The position numbers and the translations under genes are program-made. DNA of 53,007 nucleotides, taken from positions 1 through 53,007 of the forward strand of contig CAJTDL010000029.1 of the NCBI GenBank assembly GCA_910575035.1. Direction: 5' to 3'. Numbering within the stretch: position 1 is the first letter of the stretch; each line of letters starts with the position of its first letter. Under the pieces are notes generated by a model. That model was given only the letters and a program-made list of their open reading frames with translations, did no database searches and was not told where the DNA came from. The DNA comes from Lachnospiraceae bacterium. GTDB taxonomy: Bacteria; Bacillota; Clostridia; Lachnospirales; Lachnospiraceae. This document shows positions 1 through 6,979 of this stretch, in pieces.

Positions 1-104
1 TATAGTGGGGAGCCGTATACATCGAGAGGTGTACGTGCGGTTCCGGGGCGAGGGTTCGGAAACCTGCTGTCGTGAGGCAGTAAGGCGCCGGATTCTTAGC
101 CTAC
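1..104 (+). mobile_element. 3' end of a group II intron (domains V and VI)
   Basis: The window begins inside a group II intron. Positions 10-43 form a 34-nt domain V (GAGCCGTATAC, then a tetraloop-type turn, then GTACGTGCGGTTC), the catalytic hairpin of these ribozymes. A domain VI-like stem-loop region follows, and the intron ends in AC at 104. The boundary is set by the exon: from 105 the reading frame resumes as N-V-A-L-P-D-D-Y, which continues the conserved D-E-F-A-N segment of VirD4/TraG coupling proteins. The rest of the intron, including any maturase, lies upstream. Domain V differs in sequence from that of the intron at 20665-23032, so the two are not recent copies of each other. Confidence 0.88.
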
Positions 105-1166
105 AATGTTGCCCTGCCGGATGATTACTGCTCGCTGTTATCCACCATGCGCAGCCGTGAGATTTCCAGTGTGATTATTATACAGAACCTGGCACAGATT
201 AAGGCGCTGTTCAAGGACACATGGGAAACAATTCCGGGGAATTGTGACAGTCTGGTTTATCTCGGCGGCAATGAGCAGAGCACCCATAAGTACATTTCGG
301 AACTGCTTGGCAAGGCGACCATTGATAAAAAATCAAGCGGCGAGACCAGAGGCAGGCAGGGAAGTTCCTCAAGGAATTATGATGTCCTCGGAAGGGAGAT
401 TATGACACCCGATGAAGTCAGGAAGATGGACAATAAGAAATGCCTTATCTTTATCCGTGGGTTTGATCCGATACTGGATAATAAGTATAATCCGTTCAAA
501 CACCCGGTATTTGCCCAGACCGCAGACGGAGAGGGAATGCCTTATGAGCATGAGCCGGCAGCGGAGGGGGAGAGTGCGGAACCGGGCTTTACCATTCTGA
601 ATGGGAAGTCCCTTGCTTACTATGAGGGGCTGAAAGAAAAGGGGGAGCCGGTTTATATCGACACAATCCCGTATGAGGATTTCATGCTGCTGGACCAGGT
701 GGATATGGAGAAACGGTTTACGGATTTGGATGAGCAGGAGCAGCGGGACCGTCTGAATGAGGATATGGGGGCGGGGCTGGAACTGGAATATGCCTTTGAC
801 ATGGAAGATGAAACGGCGGATTCGTCAGGGGAAAATACAGGAATACCGGAATCCTTTGTAATAGGGGAGGCAGGGACAGCGAAACCGCTTATGATGGGAA
901 ATGATAAAAAGCCGGAAACATCTATTACAGTGGGAACCGGGAAACCGGAGGTAATGCCGGATAATGGAAAACAGGTGGCAGGTGGAAATGATAAGGCAGC
1001 AGATTCCATTTCTTACCGGTTATTCCACTGGAAATTTACCGTGGAGCAGAAAGAGGAGGTAAAGCGGGCGATGGCTGTCCGTGTGCCAAAGGAAGTGATA
1101 CTGTCGTATTTCTATCCGGAGACTTCTGTTGTGCGGATGATGGAGATACGCAGGAGGTATGAATAA
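105..1166 (+). CDS. VirD4/TraG-type coupling protein, C-terminal exon (partial)
   Basis: This is the 3' exon of the ATPase that brings the relaxosome to the conjugation pore in the membrane. The visible part starts just after Walker B and includes S-T-M-R-S-R, I-I-I-Q-N-L-A-Q-I-K-A-L-F and the Y-L-G-G-N-E-Q-S-T motif typical of this family in Tn1549/CTn-type elements. The last 130 or so residues are an acidic, low-complexity tail ending in a short basic segment. The exon has no start of its own. The ATG at 147 is an internal methionine, and translation depends on splicing out the intron that ends at 104. The intron sits at the Walker B aspartate-glutamate, so an unspliced message gives no active ATPase. 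Confidence 0.9.
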   Translation, partial: NVALPDDYCSLLSTMRSREISSVIIIQNLAQIKALFKDTWETIPGNCDSLVYLGGNEQSTHKYISELLGKATIDKKSSGETRGRQGSSSRNYDVLGREIMTPDEVRKMDNKKCLIFIRGFDPILDNKYNPFKHPVFAQTADGEGMPYEHEPAAEGESAEPGFTILNGKSLAYYEGLKEKGEPVYIDTIPYEDFMLLDQVDMEKRFTDLDEQEQRDRLNEDMGAGLELEYAFDMEDETADSSGENTGIPESFVIGEAGTAKPLMMGNDKKPETSITVGTGKPEVMPDNGKQVAGGNDKAADSISYRLFHWKFTVEQKEEVKRAMAVRVPKEVILSYFYPETSVVRMMEIRRRYE

Positions 1167-1237
1167 TTTGCATTGATGCTTGTACCCTGCTCTATGTGCG
1201 TGTTACAATATATTCAATACTACCGGGAGGAAATGCT

Positions 1238-1765
1238 ATGAAAACACTGGAAACTGCACTGGATGAAAACGGCAATAAGGTTGTTGTCCTGCCTGATATA
1301 ATCTTTTCAAATAAACAGAATATTGACTGGAATGAGGTGGAGAAGTATCTGGAACGCTTTGTCGGGGAACTGGTGGAAATAGCGGAGACCGGCGACGTTA
1401 TTTATCTGGGAAAAGACTTCCCGGATGAATATGCCGGTTCAAAATATACAAGGAAGATGAAAGGCGGCAGGGCAAAGGCGAAAGCCAATGCGGCACAGGG
1501 CATCCGTGAAATGGTGGGGATTGCATCAGATAAAAGGTTCCGGGAGAACCGGAAAGAGAAACATTCTGGTGATGCCGCTAACGGCTGGTATTACTATACG
1601 ACAAGGTTTGCCATGCCGGTTTATGATAATGACATGAAAACGGAAAATTATAATATTTATTTCGGCTGCCTTGTGGTAAACTGTACGGGGAAAGGAAAGA
1701 TGTACCTGTATGACCTGGTGGATATAAAAAAAGAAGCAAGTAACCCACTCAGGGCTAACAGGTAG
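1238..1765 (+). CDS. ICE accessory protein of unknown function, 175 aa
   Basis: I do not recognise a firm function. ATG 1238 is preceded by GGGAGG at a good distance, so it is preferred over an in-frame start at 1196. The protein has an acidic N-terminal half, a K-A-N-A-A-Q-G-I-R-E-M-V-G-I helix, a basic R-E-N-R-K-E-K-H-S stretch, and a C-terminal Y-L-Y-D-L-V-D-I-K-K-E-A-S segment. That last pattern resembles the end of small domains attached to large polyvalent phage and ICE proteins, some of which have a RelE/barnase-like fold. This comparison is from memory and weak. It lies 71 bp after the coupling protein gene and reads the same way. Confidence 0.7.
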   Translation: MKTLETALDENGNKVVVLPDIIFSNKQNIDWNEVEKYLERFVGELVEIAETGDVIYLGKDFPDEYAGSKYTRKMKGGRAKAKANAAQGIREMVGIASDKRFRENRKEKHSGDAANGWYYYTTRFAMPVYDNDMKTENYNIYFGCLVVNCTGKGKMYLYDLVDIKKEASNPLRANR

Positions 1766-1902
1766 CCAGTGGTACAAAACCGCCTCTCTTTGGTTAAAAG
1801 AATACCATCGGGCAGGAAATTTGTCAATCTTTTTTGTGTTTTTATTTAATGTGAAAATGGGATATTGTAAAATTTAGTTTTGCAGGAAGGGATGCAGAGC
1901 TT

Positions 1903-2094
1903 ATGGGAAAAAGCAATAAAATATGTCCAAACTGCGGAAGAAAAATGAAACAGCAGTTTATCGGCCTGCAGCATTGTAAATGCGGGGTGAGCTGGAAAAA
2001 GGATTCTGGTTTTTTTGAGAGGGACTCCGGTATGGTCTTTGCATTGGAGAAAAATACAAAGGGAAAACAAAAACCAGTGATCCAGCACAGATAA
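1903..2094 (+). CDS. Small zinc-ribbon protein, 63 aa
   Basis: A 63-residue basic protein with C-P-N-C-G-R near the start and H-C-K-C-G about 20 residues later, so four cysteines are placed as a zinc ribbon. The ATG follows GGAAGGGATG at a somewhat long but workable distance. No enzyme domain would fit, so a structural or nucleic-acid-binding role is an inference. It lies between the ICE accessory gene at 1238 and the Maff2 leader, and a strong terminator follows 20 bp after its stop. Confidence 0.65.
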   Translation: MGKSNKICPNCGRKMKQQFIGLQHCKCGVSWKKDSGFFERDSGMVFALEKNTKGKQKPVIQHR

Positions 2095-2113
2095 AATAGT
2101 GAACTGTAAATAT

Positions 2114-2149
2114 GACATCAGCCATTTATTCAGGCTGGTGTCTTTTTTT
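2114..2149 (+). terminator. Intrinsic terminator after the zinc-ribbon gene
   Basis: A 10-bp stem (GACATCAGCC with GGCTGGTGTC, one G-T pair) and a 9-nt loop are followed by seven T residues. It separates the upstream coupling-protein unit from the Maff2 unit. Confidence 0.85.
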
Positions 2150-2167
2150 GTTTCCAAACATGGAAGG

Positions 2168-2326
2168 GGGTGGTTAAGGCATTAACGTACCGGGGAAAGC
2201 CCGGTTTCGCTTAAGTAACGGGAGTATTCCCGATGGATATAAAGAGCAGATATGGATGGACTTGTTTCATCAGCGGAGATAAAAAGCCGTGGATGGAAAA
2301 AGTCTGTCCATATTTTTATCTCCGCT
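2168..2326 (+). promoter_or_regulatory. Structured leader of the Maff2 unit with intertwined inverted repeats
   Basis: Short hairpins (CCGGG/CCCGG and CGGGA/TCCCG) are followed by two interleaved inverted repeats. Arm A at 2251-2263 pairs with A' at 2300-2312 over 13 bp with two G-U pairs. Arm B at 2272-2285 pairs perfectly over 14 bp with B' at 2313-2326. The order is A-B-A'-B' with no spacer between A' and B', so the two stems probably cannot both form completely and would act as alternatives. The Maff2 ribosome binding site (AAAAGGAG) starts about 10 nt after B'. This could be a transcriptional or translational switch. The pairing is seen in the sequence; the function is inferred. Confidence 0.6.
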
Positions 2327-2350
2327 ATTTTTGAAGAAAAGGAGATAGCA

Positions 2351-2704
2351 ATGATGAGAAACAACACAAGTAAGAAAAAACAAAACAGTATTGCCGGTTT
2401 CTGCAAGAAGGTTCTGGTTCCGTCCTTTGCCGGGGCGGTGTATGCCATGTCACAGATGACAGTGACGGTCTTTGCGGCAGGAGGCGATACCAGTGCGGTA
2501 ACAAAGCCGCTTGACAACTTAAAGACGTTAGTGGTTGCAGTGATCGGGGCGGTGGGTGTCATTATCCTTGCAAAAAATGTCATGGAGTTTGCACAGGCAT
2601 ACCAGCAGCAGGATTCTTCTACCATGAACTCCGCACTGAAAGGGATTGTGGCAGGCGCCATGATGGCGGGGATTTCTTCGGTGCTGACGTTCTTAGGCTT
2701 TTAG
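2351..2704 (+). CDS. Maff2 family conjugation membrane protein
   Basis: A 117-residue protein matching the Maff2 family common in Clostridia ICEs. It has a basic N-terminus, a signal-like hydrophobic segment ending near V-F-A-A-G-G, and two further hydrophobic helices (V-V-A-V-I-G-A-V-G-V-I-I-L-A and I-V-A-G-A-M-M-A-G-I-S-S-V-L). The layout resembles a VirB2-like small pore or pilin subunit. That analogy rests on size and gene order just before the TrbL-like gene, not on a visible motif. ATG 2351 (or 2354) follows AAAAGGAG. A longer in-frame reading from 2252 would run through the structured leader and is not favoured. Confidence 0.87.
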   Translation: MMRNNTSKKKQNSIAGFCKKVLVPSFAGAVYAMSQMTVTVFAAGGDTSAVTKPLDNLKTLVVAVIGAVGVIILAKNVMEFAQAYQQQDSSTMNSALKGIVAGAMMAGISSVLTFLGF

Positions 2705-2730
2705 GAAAAGCGGAAATGAGGTGACTTGAA

Positions 2731-3573
2731 ATGGATATTTTCAAACTGGGGGATAAAATCCTTGCCCTTCTGGAGGCGGTGTTCGGGTTCTGGAATAACC
2801 AGATTTCCCTTATCTTTGACCTTCTGGGGCAGTCCCCCGACGCATTTAAGGGAGGCGGGCCGTGGAATGTGATAGCAGGCATTGAGCCGATTTTTGTGGC
2901 TGTCGGTTCTTCCCTTGTGGTGCTGTTCTTTGTGATAGGGTTCTGCTCGGAAAGCATTGATATACGGGAGGAAATGAGGTTTGAGGTAATCCTGCGTATC
3001 CTGATCCGGCTCGGCCTTGCGGAGTATATGGTGGCAAACAATGTAACGGTCATGAAAGCCTTTTTTACTTCCATCGGCAATCTGGTGGGGCTTCTCAGTG
3101 CCGGGAATACCACGGAACTGAAAATTGCAAAGGAGCAGGCGGAGGTGATTGAAAACTTAGGGTTTGGGGAGAGCCTGATTATGCTGATACTGGCGGCGTT
3201 ATTGTCACTGATCGTGATAATCTGCGGTTTCTTCCTGCTTTACACGGTATATTTCCGTTTTCTGAAACTGTTAATTATCGTGCCGGTCGGTTCGATTGCC
3301 TACTCTACCATGAGTGGCAACCGCATGGTGGCACACACAGCCGTCACTTACAGCAAGTATTTTTTGTCGGTGGCGTTTGAGGCGGTTACAATGGCGCTGG
3401 CGATTATCGTCTGCAATGCTTTTATCAATGCGGGGCTGCCGTCCTTTACGGGGGATTATTCGGACTGGGCGAAAACCCTTATTTATCTGTGCGAGATGAC
3501 ATTTACGATTGCGCTGACCGTGGGAAGTGTAAAAGGAGCCCAGAGCCTTACCAGTAAGGCATTAGGTTTGTAG
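2731..3573 (+). CDS. TrbL/VirB6-like conjugation membrane protein
   Basis: This 280-residue polytopic protein has about six hydrophobic segments, including F-V-A-V-G-S-S-L-V-V-L-F-F-V-I-G-F near residue 60, a long pair around residues 150-195, and others near 215-235 and 260. Size, topology and position between Maff2 and PrgI/VirB4 fit the VirB6/TrbL inner-membrane channel component. It begins 27 bp after Maff2 with a GAGGTGAC-type ribosome binding site and is probably cotranscribed with it. Confidence 0.85.
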   Translation: MDIFKLGDKILALLEAVFGFWNNQISLIFDLLGQSPDAFKGGGPWNVIAGIEPIFVAVGSSLVVLFFVIGFCSESIDIREEMRFEVILRILIRLGLAEYMVANNVTVMKAFFTSIGNLVGLLSAGNTTELKIAKEQAEVIENLGFGESLIMLILAALLSLIVIICGFFLLYTVYFRFLKLLIIVPVGSIAYSTMSGNRMVAHTAVTYSKYFLSVAFEAVTMALAIIVCNAFINAGLPSFTGDYSDWAKTLIYLCEMTFTIALTVGSVKGAQSLTSKALGL

Positions 3574-3595
3574 AAATGGAGGATTGGAGGATTGG

Positions 3596-4003
3596 ATGAA
3601 AAAACAGTTGGAAATGGAAAGCAGGTTTTCGGGGAAGGTAAAGCTGGAACTGGAAATCAATGCTTACAGGGACAATAACAGGATATATATCGGCCTGGTG
3701 GAAGTGGGCGGGGAATACCCGGAACACTTTGCGGATTTGACGGTAAATATCAGTGCGCCATGCCCGGATTACTGCGGGTATGTTGACACCAATCAATGCC
3801 CGGAACTGGAGGGGTTCATTGAAAAACACGGGCTTGGGGAGTTTACCGGGCTGATGGGCGGCAGCGGTTTCTGTTCTTACCCGTTGTACCTGTTCAACCC
3901 GGAAAAACTGCGTGAGGCAGCCCCGGAAGATATGGAGCATTTTGAACGGACGGTTATGGGAATCACACCGGACAGGGTGCAGGAAGAAAGGAGGGCATTA
4001 TGA
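3596..4003 (+). CDS. ICE accessory protein, DUF4313-like, 135 aa
   Basis: A soluble protein with a central segment on the conjugation proteins' side of the element: Y-I-G-L-V-E-V-G-G-E-Y-P-E-H-F-A-D-L-T-V-N-I is followed by a cysteine-containing C-P-D-Y-C-G-Y and an N-P-E-K-L-R segment. I recall this pattern from DUF4313-type proteins of Firmicutes ICEs; the role is unknown. ATG 3596 has GGAGG five nt upstream. The ATG at 3576 hits a stop after seven codons and TTG 3584 lacks a proper site, so 3596 is chosen. It overlaps the next gene by 4 bp (ATGA), indicating translational coupling. Confidence 0.78.
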   Translation: MKKQLEMESRFSGKVKLELEINAYRDNNRIYIGLVEVGGEYPEHFADLTVNISAPCPDYCGYVDTNQCPELEGFIEKHGLGEFTGLMGGSGFCSYPLYLFNPEKLREAAPEDMEHFERTVMGITPDRVQEERRAL

Positions 4004-4698
4004 AAGGGTTAAAAATAAGGCCTTTGACGGAGGAAGAAAGGAAATACACCTATGCGCAGAGTACGCAGCTTGACGGTCAGACGGGCAGCATTGGCTGTCT
4101 GAGGGGGGATTTTGGCAGTGGAGGGAATGAGTTTTTTACCACATGGACGGATTTGTGGCAAAGATACAAAACAGATGTGTTCCGGGAGAATCTGGACAAT
4201 GTGGTAAACACCCTGCGTTCGGAGGAGTACGGGCTTTTGCAGGGCCGCACCGCCATGACGGATTATGTGCGGGAACGCCCGGACAGCCTTTTTGGGGCAG
4301 ACAGGGGCACGGTAGCCGGTTTCCGTGTGGATACGGAGGAACACGCTTATCTGATACGCTGTAACCCGGTGCAGGGGGATTATAACTTTTACTGTTACTG
4401 CTATGTTTCGGAATATCTGGACAGGCACATGGCAAATGCCCGTCAGGGAATCCGGTTTGTCACACCGCATTATGAGGAACTGTTCCGTATTCCGGATGGA
4501 GGGAAGATTGTAATAACAACACCAGATGGGGAAAAGAGGGAGCGGACCTGCCGGTTTGTTGACGAATACCATACAGAGGTGGGAAACAATCTCTACCATA
4601 TCTGTGAGTTTGCCGAGGTAATGCGGGATTGTGGAAACTCCTATGGACCGGTGCAGGAGAAAGGCAGGCAGCAGGAACAGCCGGAAAAGGCAAGGTAA
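4000..4698 (+). CDS. Conserved ICE accessory protein of unknown function, 232 aa
   Basis: A soluble 232-residue protein without a motif I can assign. It has aromatic-rich sections (T-W-T-D-L-W-Q-R-Y, Y-N-F-Y-C-Y-C-Y-V-S-E-Y-L) and a C-terminal part with V-I-T-T-P-D-G-E-K-R-E-R-T-C-R-F-V-D-E-Y-H, then L-Y-H-I-C-E-F-A-E, which recurs in large multi-domain proteins of gut ICEs. The start overlaps the previous stop as ATGA. The tail is Gln/Glu rich. It is probably made in the same operon as the TrbL-like gene. Confidence 0.8.
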   Translation: MKGLKIRPLTEEERKYTYAQSTQLDGQTGSIGCLRGDFGSGGNEFFTTWTDLWQRYKTDVFRENLDNVVNTLRSEEYGLLQGRTAMTDYVRERPDSLFGADRGTVAGFRVDTEEHAYLIRCNPVQGDYNFYCYCYVSEYLDRHMANARQGIRFVTPHYEELFRIPDGGKIVITTPDGEKRERTCRFVDEYHTEVGNNLYHICEFAEVMRDCGNSYGPVQEKGRQQEQPEKAR

Positions 4699-4721
4699 AA
4701 AGCTGAAAAGGGGGAATTTAT

Positions 4722-5315
4722 TTGAAAATCAATAAAATAACAGCGGAGGATTTACGCTGCATGGAGGATAAGGAGGGGCTTATCCTGCAGGGATGCGGGG
4801 GCGATCCGAAAGAGTGGGTGGCCGGAATCAACCAGATGTTTACGGAAGAAGGAATTTTGCTGGAGGGTACAGAGTTTACGGAGGTGTCTGTCTTTGAGCA
4901 TGACGGGCTGGCCTGCATTTTATATCCCTTTGAGGATGTAAAGATTGGCATGGGGAAACTTGCCGTGTGGCGGTTACAGACGCATGAAACTTTTGGCGGC
5001 ACATGGCTTTCGGATTATGTGCCGAACCGTCTTGGTGGTTTCAAAAAGGAATCCGTGGAAAAGCCGGACTGTGCCCTCATTGGGGAGAATGGCAACATCT
5101 TCAATCTGGCGGGGATTGCCGCCGGGACGCTCCGGGAGCATGGCATGAAGGAACAGGCGGAGGAAATGAAAGAGCGTGTCTGTTCCTCGCACAGCTATGA
5201 GGAGGCGCTCTGTATCATCGGTGAGTATGTCAATATCACATCGGGGGATGAGGAACTGTTAGGCGGGCCGGGGGAGCAGGAAACAGAACACAGGGAACTG
5301 GGCATGTCAAGATGA
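4722..5315 (+). CDS. Conserved ICE accessory protein of unknown function, 197 aa
   Basis: Start TTG 4722 is preceded by AAAAGGGGG at about 7 nt, and no ATG with a site lies near. The N-terminal half (L-Q-G-C-G-G-D-P-K-E-W-V-A-G-I-N) and the C-terminal half (D-C-A-L-I-G-E-N-G-N-I-F-N-L-A-G-I-A, then S-Y-E-E-A-L-C-I-I-G-E-Y-V) look like two separate small domains. Both are widespread in gut Firmicutes mobile elements, alone or fused. The biochemical role is unknown. It follows the 232-residue gene by 23 bp and precedes PrgI by 30 bp. Confidence 0.78.
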   Translation: MKINKITAEDLRCMEDKEGLILQGCGGDPKEWVAGINQMFTEEGILLEGTEFTEVSVFEHDGLACILYPFEDVKIGMGKLAVWRLQTHETFGGTWLSDYVPNRLGGFKKESVEKPDCALIGENGNIFNLAGIAAGTLREHGMKEQAEEMKERVCSSHSYEEALCIIGEYVNITSGDEELLGGPGEQETEHRELGMSR

Positions 5316-5345
5316 CAAAAACAGGCAGGAAAGGAGAGGATAACG

Positions 5346-5840
5346 GTGGTAATCGAAATCAATAAAAACATTGATAACTATAAGGAGTCCGTGGTGCTGG
5401 GACTGTCCGCAAGGCAGCTTGTGTATTCTGTTTTATCCGTGGCCGTGGGAGGCGGGATTGTGCTGCTTTTGTACCGGCATGTGGGGCTGACAGTCAGCAC
5501 CTATATTGCTATCCCGGTGGTTGCGCCCATTGCCATGACGGGTTTCTATTCCTATCATGGCATGACTTTTGTGGAAATGATGAAATTAAAGCTGCACTTT
5601 TCCTTTGCAAACAGGGCCTTAACCTATGTTTCCACGGAGGGGGAGCAGGCAGTACAGAAGTTACGGCAGGAAGAAACAAAAAATAAGACAGCAGGGAAAA
5701 GCAGCAGTGGAAAGAAAGGGGGCAGCAGTGGCAAAGACGGTTTTGCCACGGCCCGGAAAAAGATGTTCCGTATGCTTTTTGCAATGATTTTATTTTTTGT
5801 TTTATTTGTGGCGTTAGCAGTCTGGTACAAGTACAGATAA
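5346..5840 (+). CDS. PrgI family conjugation membrane protein
   Basis: This 164-residue protein starts with the family's V-I-E-I-N-K-N-I-D-N-Y-K-E-S segment. Two adjacent transmembrane helices lie at about residues 25-45 and 50-68, then a soluble part, a Ser/Gly/Lys-rich linker at about 115-130, and a third helix near the C-terminus. PrgI/TcpE-type proteins form part of the inner-membrane complex with VirB4. The GTG start at 5346 has AAAGGAGAGGA upstream. The third helix and charged linker make it longer than the shortest family members. Confidence 0.88.
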   Translation: MVIEINKNIDNYKESVVLGLSARQLVYSVLSVAVGGGIVLLLYRHVGLTVSTYIAIPVVAPIAMTGFYSYHGMTFVEMMKLKLHFSFANRALTYVSTEGEQAVQKLRQEETKNKTAGKSSSGKKGGSSGKDGFATARKKMFRMLFAMILFFVLFVALAVWYKYR

Positions 5841-5865
5841 TGAAAAAAGAATAAGCAGCAGTCAG

Positions 5866-5900
5866 GGCATTTTCCGCTATATGGGGAGGGTGCCTTTTTT
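5866..5900 (+). terminator. Terminator between prgI-like and methyltransferase genes
   Basis: A 10-bp stem with three G-T pairs (GGCATTTTCC with GGAGGGTGCC) is followed by six T residues. It lies 25 bp after the PrgI stop and 24 bp before the methyltransferase start, so read-through may be regulated. Confidence 0.6.
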
Positions 5901-5923
5901 GTTTGGAAAAAGAAAGGGGAAAT

Positions 5924-6907
5924 ATGCAGGATTTAACACACATCAGCCTGTTTACGGGCATTGGCGGCCTTGACCTTGCGGCGGAGGCGGCAGGGTTCCG
6001 TACCATTGCACAGTGTGAATGGGCTGATTTTCAGAATGAGATATTAGAAAAACACTGGAAGGATGTGCCGAGGTTTAAGGACATCCGGGATTTGAACAAG
6101 GAGGAGTTTTATGCGAGAACAAACGAACGAAATGTCACACTCATCTCAGGGGGATTCCCCTGCCAGCCGTTTTCCTTTGCCGGGAAGCGCAGGGGCTTTG
6201 AAGATGACCGTTACCTCTGGCCGGAAATGCTTAGAGTCATCAGAGAGCTCTCCCCCGCTTGGGTGCTTGGAGAGAATGTTGCTGGGTTCCTCAACATGGG
6301 CCTCGAAAAAACGGTTTCTGATCTGGAAGGAGCAGGCTATGAAGTCCGGGCCTTCGTACTACCTGCTCTCGCCGTCGGCGCGTGGCATGAGAGGAAACGG
6401 GTATTCATTGCCGGACACCTGGCCGACGCCGGTGGCTTCCATTGGGAAGATGGATGTTTCCACTGCCCTCATTGGCAGGATGAAGAAAACGGGGACGTTA
6501 AAGAAACTCAATTCAACGGGGACGCTCTGGCAGCCCAACCTGCAGATGCGGGTATTCTGCACCCCGGAAGTGATGGAGCAGCTGGGGACGGGGTTCCACG
6601 AACCGGAGACGGAACAGCAGAGGGAACTTTTTACGGAGGTTACAGACCTGACGATGAAACAGCACAAAATCAACCCGGAATGGGTGGAATGGCTGATGGG
6701 CTTCCCTATCGGATGGACGGACACAGGTTATGGGAAAAAGAGCCGGAAGGGGTAAGCCGCATTACGGAACCGCATCCGCTGTGGGGCAGCCGTATGTTTT
6801 CGCTTGGGAATGCGGTGGTGCCGCAGCAGGCCTATCCGGTACTGAAATGTATTGCGGATATTGAGACGGGCAGGTGTAAGTCATTCTGTCCGGAGAGGAA
6901 CCAGTAA
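5924..6907 (+). CDS. DNA cytosine-5 methyltransferase
   Basis: A 327-residue C5 methyltransferase that would methylate cytosine using S-adenosylmethionine, probably protecting the ICE from restriction on entry to a new host. Visible motifs are I ([12 protein letters not shown]), IV with the catalytic P-C-Q-P-F-S (Cys80), VI (E-N-V, Glu117), VIII (R-K-R-V-F-I-A) and X (L-G-N-A-V-V-P-Q-Q, from about residue 294). ATG 5924 has AAAGGGGA upstream, so it is preferred over TTG 5903. The target-recognition region (about residues 165-285) is low in recognisable structure. The same DNA has a second open frame with its own family-like motifs; see the entry at 6400-6755. Confidence 0.9.
   Translation: MQDLTHISLFTGIGGLDLAAEAAGFRTIAQCEWADFQNEILEKHWKDVPRFKDIRDLNKEEFYARTNERNVTLISGGFPCQPFSFAGKRRGFEDDRYLWPEMLRVIRELSPAWVLGENVAGFLNMGLEKTVSDLEGAGYEVRAFVLPALAVGAWHERKRVFIAGHLADAGGFHWEDGCFHCPHWQDEENGDVKETQFNGDALAAQPADAGILHPGSDGAAGDGVPRTGDGTAEGTFYGGYRPDDETAQNQPGMGGMADGLPYRMDGHRLWEKEPEGVSRITEPHPLWGSRMFSLGNAVVPQQAYPVLKCIADIETGRCKSFCPERNQ
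6400..6755 (+). other. Second readable frame inside the methyltransferase gene
   Basis: In the +1 frame relative to the methyltransferase, an open stretch runs from 6111 to a stop at 6755. Its first half is only a shadow of the MTase motifs. Its second half reads D-T-W-P-T-P near 6418 and [16 protein letters not shown] near 6675-6720. I know both patterns as C-terminal hallmarks of phage-type C5 methyltransferases. The same bases read M-G-G-M-A-D-G-L-P in the main frame, a pattern also found in ICE methyltransferases. This suggests an old frame change in one lineage, or real dual coding. No convincing ribosome binding site for a separate protein was seen. Confidence 0.4.
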
Positions 6908-6929
6908 AAAGGAAACAGTGCAGAACAGG

Positions 6930-6957
6930 GAGCCGGCAGGGATTTTTCAGCCGGCTC
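6930..6957 (+). terminator. Perfect hairpin before virB4-like gene
   Basis: An 8-bp perfect GC-rich stem (GAGCCGGC/GCCGGCTC) with a 12-nt loop, followed by TTATTATA rather than a clean T run. It may be a weak terminator or a message-stabilising hairpin just before the VirB4 ribosome binding site. Confidence 0.5.
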
Positions 6958-6979
6958 TTATTATATATGGAGGTGTAAC

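Noticed and set aside
2252-2350. N-terminal extension of Maff2 from 2252
   Set aside because: It runs through interlocking inverted repeats and a ribosome binding site; the family starts at the basic M-R-N segment.
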